From NCBI GenBank assembly GCA_030789695.1, contig CM061141.1, positions 274,009,655-274,073,654 of the forward strand: DNA of 64,000 bases, read 5' to 3'. The DNA comes from Scilla litardierei (lineage: Eukaryota; Streptophyta; Magnoliopsida; Asparagales; Asparagaceae). The number at the start of each line of letters is the position of its first letter. Positions within the stretch are counted from its first letter, which is position 1. Positions 55,322 through 64,000 of the stretch are shown here, in pieces. The position numbers were made by a program, and so were the translations under genes. The notes beneath the pieces were generated by a model. It saw only the letters and a list, made by a program, of their open reading frames with translations, was not told the origin of the DNA and made no database searches.

Positions 55322-58300
55322 TTCTTGTGCCACCCTCTCGCCTCCGATGAGCCACCGGCCACCCCAAGGTCCGGCCACCCTCTTCTCCTCCTTCTCCTCT
55401 CCCCTCTCCTCTCTCTCACCGATTAAAATCCTCAAGAAAAAGCTCCAGGCCGCATGTTTTGACAGCAGAACGCCGCCGCCGGAAAAGCCCACGCCGTCGC
55501 CGCTCCGGCCACCCCCTCTGACCGAATCGGCCTCCCTCGGGTCCCCCTCGACCTCCCCTAGTCACTGCACCCATCCTCCCTTATTCATCCCTCCTCAAAA
55601 CCCCTCAAAACCCTATTAAAACACCAAGAAGCTGCCGTTTGTCCATATCTGGCGCCCGCCGGAAAACCCCGACACCCGCCACCCACTCCACCACCGTCGG
55701 ACTCCTATCAAACCCCCCGATCATCTCCAACTCCTCTTACGCTCTTCCCTCATCTCTCTCTACCTCCTCAAAACATCTCTCGAATTCGACTTAACGACAG
55801 TTTTACAGATCTGCTCCACCGCCGGGAAAACTCGCGACCACCAGACATCCGTCCACCTACGACGACCACCCTATAGATGTTGGACTCCTATCGAAACCCC
55901 CTACCAACTTCAATTTCTCTCATGCTCATATCCCACCTGTAGCTCCTGGAAAATCCGTCAAAACCAAGCCTAGCTGCTGTTTTTGACAGATCTGTGCGCT
56001 GAACTTCGACGCCCGCACACGATCACCTCCAATCACCCCCAGTGACAACTCCACTGCCGTTGGCTACTTCTTGAAGTCCTTTGCCTTTTGCAACTTCTTG
56101 TTGTCTCTGATCATCGCTGGAATTCCGCTGAGACGTGTGACAACGAGCGTTGCGTGAATCTGTCCTCTCCAGCTTCTCACGGCCACCCACCGCCGTATGC
56201 TCACGCCGTCGGCCACCCACCGGGCCGAATATCTTCCTCTGGTCCTACTTCATCTACCGACCGCCCCCTTGGACTCTCAGAGTTCATGTGCATTGCTGCA
56301 CACACGTACTTTTAGCCGATGTCGTCGTTATCGTGAAGATCCGTTGCGCTACTCGCAACGGGAGGAGGATCGATGTTAGCTCGCTAATTTCGTGCTACTA
56401 CCCCACTGTCCCAAGGTACCTCGTTGTGCTACCTACGGCCGAGGAGTTCCAGACAACGTCGATGTTTCATCGTTCAGACCCAACTTCCGCTTGTTGGACG
56501 ACATCACGAGGTTGGTTTCCCTAACGAGTAGTAAAACCCACACCGTAGCTAACCAAAACCTAAACTAAAATTGGTCAACTTGAACTAAATTTATTTTCAG
56601 CATCTGTAAAATGTTGCCACTGTAGGAAAGATCGACGATCGGACGAATTTTCTGTGCACATAGGGTAGACATCGATCTAGACTGAACAAAACATCAAAAA
56701 CGTGACTTTTTGACTGTTAGGGTAGTCCCGCCAAATTTAGAAATAAACCGTAATAAGATTGATAAATAGCATGATCTGACATTGCCGTGATCCTGTTTCA
56801 GACAGACCATCACCGACGCGACGATTTGACGGGACGCCCCGGACAGACGACTCACTCGCCACCGCATGCAAGTGTACTCACTTGTACTTTCGGTCGTGTC
56901 TAGGCCATAGACTCTTAGAATTGTTAAATGTGAACAAAGAGATCCGGATGTGAAATGATAGCGTCTGGGACCCCCTTGACGGCTTATACTTGACGACGAA
57001 GTCTAAACGCATGGTCCGGCCACCCTCTCCTCCCCCTTCTCCTCTCCCCTCTCCTCTCTCTCACCCATTAAAATCATCAAGAAAAAGCTCCAGGCCGCAT
57101 GTTTTGACAGCAGAATGCCGCCGCCGGAAAAGCCCACGCCGTCGCCGCTCTGGCCACCCCCTCCAGCCGAATCCACCTCCCTCGGGTCCCCCTTGACCTC
57201 CCCTAGTCACTGCACCCATCCTCCCTTATTCCTCAAAACCCCTCAAAACCCCTCAAAACCACATTGAAACACCAAGAAGCTGCCGTTTTTCCATATCTGG
57301 CGCCCTCCGGAAAACCCCGACGCCTGCCACCTTCGGTGGCCTTCGGCCACCCACTCCACCACCGTCGGACTCCTATCGAACCCCTCGATCATCTCCAACT
57401 CCTCTTGCCCTCTTCCCTCATCTCTACCTCCTCGAAACATCTCTCGAACTCGACTTAACGACAGTTTTACAGATCTGCACCACCGCCTGGAAAACTCACG
57501 CCCACCGGCCATCCAGCCACCTGTAGCTCCTGGAAAATCCGTCGAAACCAAGCACATCTGCTGTTTTTGACAGATCTGTGCGCTGAACTTCGACGCCCGC
57601 GCACGATCACCTCCGACCACCACCAGCGGCAACTCCACTGCCGTTGGCTTCGTCTTGAAGTCCTTTGCCTTTTGCAACGTCTTGTTGTCGCTGATCATCA
57701 TTGGAATTCCGTTGAGATGTGCGATAACGAGCATTGCGCGAATCTGTCCTCTCCGGCTTCTCACGGCCACCCACCGCCGTACGCTCACACCGTCGGCCAC
57801 CCACCGGGCCGAGCATCTTCCTCTGGTCCTACTTCATCTACCAACAGCCCCCTTGGACTCTCGGAGTTCACGTGTGTTGCCGCATGCACGTACTTTTGCC
57901 GATGTCGCCGTTATCGTGAAGATCCATTGCGCTACTCGCAACGGGAGAAGGATCGCTGTTAGCTCGCTGATTTCGCGCCACTACCCCACTATCCCAAGGT
58001 ACCTCGCTACGCTACCCGTGACCGAGGAGTTCCAGCCGACGTCGACGTTTCGTCGTTCAGACCTGCCTTTCGCTTGTTGGACGACATCACGAGGTTGGTT
58101 TCCCTAACGAGTAGTAAAACCCACACCGTAGCTAACCAAAACCTAAACTAAAATTGGTCAACTTGAACTAAATTTATTTTTAGCATCTGTAAAATGTTGC
58201 CACTGTAGGAAAGATCGACGATCGGACGAATTTTCTGTGCACATAGGGTAGACGTCGATCTAGACTGAACAAAACATCAAAAACGTGACTTTTTGACTGT

Positions 58301-59591
58301 TAGGGTAGTCCCGCCAAATTTAGAAACAAACCGTATTAAGATTGACAAACAACACGATCTGACATTGTCGTGATCCTGTTTCAGACGGACCATCGCCGAC
58401 GCGACGATTTGACGGGACGCTCCGGACAGACGACGCACTCGCCACCGCAGGCAAGTGTACTCACTTGTACTTTCGGTCGTGTTTAGGCCATAGACTCTTA
58501 GAATTGTTAAATGTGAACAAAGAGATCCGGACGTGAAATGATAGCGTCTGGGACCCCCTTGATGGCTTAGACTTGACGACGAAGTGTAAGCGCAACAACA
58601 GCAACAATTGACACCTTAGGGTTTTTCGGTGTGTGCGTGAGTGTGGACCCCCTAGAATAACAATTTCTTGTGTGTCATGTCGTGTCATGTTACACAAAAA
58701 GCCTCCGGGCGTTTCGGATGCTCTCCACGCAAGAGTGATCCCTGTTACACAAAAAGCCTCCGGGCGTTTCGGATGCTCTCCACTCGAGAGTGATACCTGT
58801 TATACAAAAAGCCTCCGGGCATATCGGATGATCTCCCAGCGAGAGTGATCAATGTACCTTCTTGTCCTGAGCACTTGGGTTTGGGTAGGGTTGAGCGTGC
58901 ACACGGGGAGAGGGTCTGATCCCCCTCGAACTGTAAGGCGTGAACCCTTCGAGTCACACGTGTCTTGTCTTATCTTGTCTTGTCTCGTCTTGACTTGACC
59001 CGTTTAGGTTAGTCCCATAGTCGGTAGCACACGCTACGACTACAGCGTGTCGTGTTTACTTCTCCTGCTCCGCTACTTTCTTTAAATGCCATGTTATAAC
59101 CCCAGCATGTTAATCAACCAGTAAATCATTGTTCTAAATTAAAATACACTTACAGTAGAGTCTAACATTTTCTGTGTAGACTTTACCTGACGTACAGTTC
59201 CTTTTCTCTTGGGTGATGTACGTCAGGTGTTGAGCCAGAGCACGTGGACGAGCTGGACATTCCTGGGTACATGGAGCCAGAGGATGTCGACCCGGAGTAC
59301 GTACCTGACGAGGACCAGACTTAGACGTTCCGCACCGTTGCAGACTTCCAGATGTTACTAATTTTTTATTCTGGGTTGGTAGCACCACTTTACTCTCTGC
59401 CTAGGTTGGGTGCTTCACACTATTAGTTTCCTTTCCTGCAGTTTGTTTTCATGCTTAGGCTCCCTTTATTAGATTTGACGTAAGCTGGATATTATCTCTA
59501 TTTTAAATGAATGCACTCTTTTCCTTCTGTACTTTTGTTGTTCCGGATTTCATAAATGCAAGAACCTGAAAATTTTAAAATGGAACCCCTA
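55322..59591 (+). mobile_element. Family X LTR, copy X-b, right piece
   Basis: It resumes X-b at the base equivalent to 22895. A tandem duplication of 1645 bp lies within (55368-57012 and 57013 on, both starting GGTCCGGCCACC). It has a 55-bp repeat (three copies, 58690-58855) and a TCTTG run near 58965. It ends at AAAATGGAACCCC, about 100 bp short of the expected GTGACA end, where X-c begins. ORFs here are Pro-rich composition effects. Confidence 0.75.
58690..58855 (+). repeat. 55-bp tandem repeat in X-b, three copies
   Basis: Unit starts at 58690, 58745 and 58800; same unit as at 24697-24917, one copy fewer. Confidence 0.9.
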
Positions 59592-61905
59592 AGTTTTTGT
59601 CCCCGTACCCATTTCCATTTTTCTTCATACTTATTATTATTCTTTCTAATTAATATTTTAACATATCTCTCCCTAAAAGTTAGTTTAACTTTTCTAAAAT
59701 TCAATTTCAAATTCCAAGCTTTCAAAATTCAAATTTTCAAATCCACTTCCTATTAAAACCCTTTATTATTATTAAAGGCCTCTTCTTAAAATCTGTTTTA
59801 ATTTTCATTTCAAATTCAAATTCGAATTTAAGTTTTTTAAACATTTGAAAAACTTTCCAATTTAGTTCATATTAAAACCTATTGATTAACTTTTATTCTC
59901 CTAATAAAACCTATTTTCAAAAGCTTTCCTATTGAAACCTGATTAATTAGCTCTAAATCCCCCTAATTAAATCCCTTTAATACTAAACCTAATAATAAGA
60001 TTTCAAATCATTTCCTTAATAGCCTAGCCGACGTTTTGATTTCCCTTTTGGCCGATCTGCTTTTCACACACACGGCCTTTAATCACAATAAATTATATTA
60101 AAACCCAAGCTTTCAACGTGATGTACGTTGCTAGACTCCCCACCCATTAAACCCTAGGGCAACCCTATTATTCTTATTATATAATCCTAGGTTTATTTTC
60201 GTTCTCTCCCCAGCACACAGCAACCCTACATTTCCTTATAAGAACCTAGTCCACTTTTGACCTCACCCTATTAACCGTTATAAAACAAAACCCCCTATTA
60301 TAAACCTAGGTCTCTTACTTTCTCCCTAGAGCAGCACCCTACCCCTTCCCATCTTCTTCTTCGCAACACCGGACCCCCACCTTCCTCTTCCTCCCGCTCT
60401 GGCCTCCATCCCCCGCATCACACCCGCCACCCTCGCCGTGGGATACCCCCCTCTCGAACCCAGGTAGCCACAATTCTCCCGGCAGCCGTTCGACCTCCGA
60501 CTGCGCCACCTCAGCTCACGCACGATGCCGTCGATGAGGGAAGCAACCTCCAGTGCTCCGACTTTTGGCAACCCACCCGCAACAACCCCCGAAGCCCTCC
60601 GCCCAACCAACGCCTGGAGACCGCCGCCCTCTTCCCTCCAGCACCGTCACCGCGGCAGTCCGCCTCTGCCGTGAACCCCCCAGCCCTCAAGAGCCCGCCA
60701 GCACTTCACCTCGCGACCCCCAAGTCGCCGGACTCTCCTCCCTCCTTCTCCGTGCGGACCTGTCATCGCAGCGCCTCAACCACCTCCTTCGTCACCCCGC
60801 CCCCGGCGCTCTACCGACGACCCGCCATCTCCCTCGACTGCCTCCCTTCATCGCCTCAGGCGACCATCGCTGCCCTGCATCACGAGTTGCCTTCTCCACT
60901 GCGATGACGCCGCCTGAGCCTCTCCTTGATCTCCCCTCGAGCCCTGCCGTTGAAGCTGCTCAGCCTGACGTCGACCCGCGCTTCTCAGCCACCTGCATGC
61001 AATGGCAATAGAGAGGAACGACGAGCTGGGTTTAATGTTTCATACGTGAGTTTCCATTTCGTATTATATACAGGGTTCATGAGTGAACAGTACTCCTGTA
61101 GGTTGATGCCTACATGTTTACATCTTTAAAGCTTAAATAATTGAATTATTATATAAAAGTGTTACTTTTAGAAGGTAGCTAATATACACAGGTGCCTACA
61201 TGCTAGTAAGGGTAAAGTATGGGTATTTTTGGTGTGTGTGCCTTACATAAATATTGAGCAGTACATGTAATCTATAATTAATTTATGTAGGATATATATA
61301 TATGTATTCCATGTTATAAATATTGGTAAGCAAGTATGTTAGTGTATGTATTAGTGTATATATGAGAGTATGCCTGTACACACATGATAGTTACACTAAG
61401 TTAATTAGTTGGGCTTGACTTTTAATCCGATTTTGCAGATCAAATCCGTGCCTGATCTTATGATCACTGAGCACCCCAAACTCGCATCGCTTCAGGCAAG
61501 TATATTACTTTCTACAAACTTTTTCAAAGGCGCAAGTATTTACCACCCACAAGTATTTCTACGAATACCAACAGAGGTTACTACTTTTTTAGTCTGGGTT
61601 GGTAGCACCACTTTACTCTCTGCCTAGGTTGGGTGCTTCGCACTATTAGTTTCCTTTCCTGCAGTTTGTTGTCATGCTTAGGCTCCCTTTATTAGATTTG
61701 TCGTAAGCTGGATATTATCTCTATTTTAAATGAATGCATTCTTTTCCTTCTGTACTTTTGTTGTTCCGGATTTCATAAATGCAAGAACCTGAAAATTTTA
61801 AAATGGTACCCCTACAGATGCCTATTAGGTCCGAGCTTCACAGCTCCGGCCTAAGCGGGCCTTGTCACGTTTTGCTTCCGTCGTTTTGGGAAGCTGGGCG
61901 TGACA
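59592..61905 (+). mobile_element. Family X LTR, copy X-c (5' truncated)
   Basis: It matches X-d from 63268 on, so the first ~74 bp are missing. It ends in the family tail: GGCCTAAGCGGGCC, then an imperfect inverted repeat (TGTCACG at 61863, CGTGACA to 61905). Its last ~330 bp resemble the end of X-b; the interior differs. No primer site follows 61905. Confidence 0.65.
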
Positions 61906-63193
61906 GGTTTTAGTGATGGCCCACGCAGGTCATGCAAAAGTTCGGAACAATAAGAGTGCCGCATTCATTTAATATCCATGTACAAGTCTAAATTAGGTTT
62001 TCACAGTCTTAGATGGTAGGAAGACTTAGATAGGCATCTAGGTTTGATAGTTTGACGCCTTGGTTAAGATTTAGTCATCCTCGTCTTAGAGTACCTTAGT
62101 AGCCCCCACTTGACTCTGACCGTGTTAGATTTCTAGAGCCCTTTCTTTTAGTCTTCCGCTTGGGTCCATCGGCTTCGGGTCCAGCAGAACGTAACCTTGA
62201 TTCTCTTAGGAACCTTTCCCTGAGATCCTGATTACAGTCTAGCTCATTAGGAAGTCTTAGTGCCGAGTCCTCCTGATCTCTAGACGGCCCGATAATTAGA
62301 ATCCCTGACTTCTAGCATCTTTCTGATCATTACACTTCTGTGTCATTGACCGTAGGATTCCACCGTGGCTCTTCATGGGTCATCTCCTAGTCATATTTAC
62401 TTTTGGATCATTCAATTCTTTTTCTTGCCCTCGAATCACGTGATCCGTTCGTCGTTAGTCGCTAATAGTTAAATCTTTTCCATTCAGCCTCATGATCCTT
62501 CTAAAGTATTTTCAATATATATTTTTTTTCCGAATTCCTTCCCCAATTTCACTTCTTTGGAAAAAAAAGCGTGAACTTAGATTTCCTACTTTTCGGTTAA
62601 CTTGAATGCATTCTTTGAATTTCGAAAATTTTTCATCAAAAATCTCTAATTACCATCTTATAATGTTTCTAACCTATATCTTTCGAATTTCAGTTTATAT
62701 ATACATGTATATATATATATATATATAACTTTATTTTCATTTTGATAATTTAATGTATCATTGTTTTCTTTCTATACTATAAAATCTACTTTAACCACTT
62801 ATCGTACAATACTTTTAGGATATTTTTGGAGCTATAAAAAAGACTTCAAATTTTAGTATATCAGTTTGTTAATCATCATATCCGTATTTCAAAAAAAATC
62901 TGATATAAATCTATTTACATTTGTAAAACAATCGCCACCTCACCCTACCCTTCTTTCCTTCGTCTCACTCTTTTCCAGAATTGTAATTTTCTACATCTGC
63001 TCACTTTTCTACGTATTTTTTTAAGTATAAAAGTATATGATACCATATTTTGCATGAAATCCTTCTTTCATCTTTTAACCATTTAGAGCAATATCTTTGT
63101 CCCATCCAACTAGCTATCTCCTTATCCTCGCTTCATCCAAACTCGTCCTTTCCGATCTTGTTTCGTTTCGCTTTTGGTTCCGGCTTCCTTCCT
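61906..63193. other. Unassigned AT-rich stretch between X LTRs
   Basis: No ORF or known domain. The first ~70 bp weakly resemble the inner part of the inverted X LTR at 26440-26520 (AGTTCGGAACAATAAGAGTG against AGTACGGAACAACAAAAGTA). A TA microsatellite lies at 62709-62727. No polypurine tract precedes 63194. Confidence 0.6.
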
Positions 63194-64000
63194 TGTAACG
63201 ACCAGTTTTTATCGTTACGTTATATCTATATTTCTCTCGTGTATTTTTCCCGTATCTGTTGTTAGACGTTTTTGTCCCCGTACCCATTTCCATTTTTCTT
63301 CATACTTATTATTATTCTTTCTAATTAATATTTTAAAATATCTCTCCCTAAAAAATTAGTTTAACTTTTCTAAAATTCAATTTCAAATTCCAAGCTTTCA
63401 AAATTCAAATTTTCAAATCCACTTCCTATTATAACCCTTTATTATTATTAAAGGCCTCTTCTTAAAATCTGTTTTAATTTTCATTTCAAATTCAAATTCG
63501 AATTTAAGTTTTTTTAAACATTTGAAAAACTTTCCAATTTAGTTCATATTAAAACATATTGATTAACTTTTATTCTCCTAATAAAACCTATTTTCAAAAG
63601 CTTTCCTATTTAAACCTGATTAATTAGCTCTAAATCCCCCTAATTAAATCCCTTTAATACTAAACCTATTAATAAGATTTCAAATCATTTCCTTAATAGC
63701 CTAGCCGACGTTTTGATTTCCCTTCTGGCCGATCTGCTTTTCACACACACAGCCTTTAATCACAATAAATTATATTAAAACCCAAGCTTTCAACGTGTTG
63801 TACGTTTCTAGACTCCCCACCCATTAAACCCTAGGGCAACCCTATTATTCTTATTATATAAGCCTAGGTTTATTTTCGTTCTCTCCCCAGCACACAGCAA
63901 CCCTACATTTCCTTATAAGAACCTAGGCCACTTTTGACCTCACCCTATTACCCGTTATAAAACAAAACCCCTATTATAAACCTAGGTCTCTTACTTTCTC
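63194..64000 (+). mobile_element. Family X LTR, copy X-d (runs off window)
   Basis: Begins TGTAACGACCAG, where TGTAACGA and TCGTTACG form a small inverted repeat. From 63268 it is nearly identical to 59593-60325, at a constant offset of 3675 bp. Confidence 0.7.

Noticed and set aside
60553..61011. A 152-codon Pro/Ser-rich ORF, possibly a host gene exon
   Set aside because: It is inside the X-c LTR, has no recognisable domain and low-complexity composition.
59592..64000. X-c and X-d as the two LTRs of one complete element
   Set aside because: The 1.29 kb between them lacks a primer site after 61905, lacks a polypurine tract before 63194 and has no coding sequence; independent or recombined LTRs are more likely.

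Overview
The window is plant nuclear DNA made almost wholly of LTR retrotransposons, with no host gene, tRNA or rRNA that I can support. The families present (a Sirevirus-type Ty1/copia element, Athila-type Ty3/gypsy elements with a tRNA-Asp-type primer site, copia elements primed by initiator tRNA-Met, a hAT miniature transposon), a 178-bp tandem satellite and five-deep nesting all suggest pericentromeric heterochromatin of an angiosperm, probably a eudicot. A 500-base run of N (19011-19510) is an assembly gap.

Left part (1-19010). Positions 1-7351 are the 3' half of a plus-strand Sirevirus: the end of integrase, reverse transcriptase and RNase H, an extra ('env-like') ORF, several polypurine tracts and the 3' LTR. 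It lies inside the 3' noncoding region of an Athila-type element whose 3' LTR is 8408-10241. That element in turn abuts a minus-strand copia relic (10242-13198: gag, protease, integrase, PBS, 5' LTR). Next comes a minus-strand Athila-type element (13199 to the gap) with its own extra ORF, broken, and a hAT element with a perfect 8-bp target duplication at 15394-16116.

Middle (19511-28619). An Athila LTR end is followed by 2.2 copies of a 178-bp satellite, a minus-strand Sirevirus 3' LTR (20196-22087) and long LTRs of a further family, here called X (TGTAAC...GTGACA, possibly Tekay/Del-like). About 3.45 kb covering the Sirevirus/X junction is tandemly duplicated.

Right part (26350-64000) is a nest that target-site duplications let one unpick. 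A family X LTR (25718-26349, then 55322 onward) holds an inverted solo X LTR (26350-55316, TSD TCATT). That holds an Athila element (28620-54583, TSD CCTCG), which keeps gag-protease and an Athila ORF but has no polymerase region. The Athila ORF holds two related copia elements in opposite orientation, 66 bp apart: minus 34497-41796 (TSD TCACC) and plus 41863-49315 (TSD CATCC). The window ends in more family X LTRs.

Most notable: (1) each full Athila LTR carries five consecutive stem-loops with the same GAGA-capped inner hairpin and different, co-varying outer stems; (2) nearly every LTR family here has a cluster of short CG-centred palindromes upstream of its TATA box, and in both the Sirevirus and the Athila element the same cluster recurs just upstream of the extra ORF, in Athila followed by a good TATA box; (3) the minus copia lacks exactly a GT-AG segment of 85 bp at the gag-protease junction that its sister retains, as if a spliced Gag mRNA had been reverse transcribed. 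All coding regions except the Sirevirus ORFs are broken.
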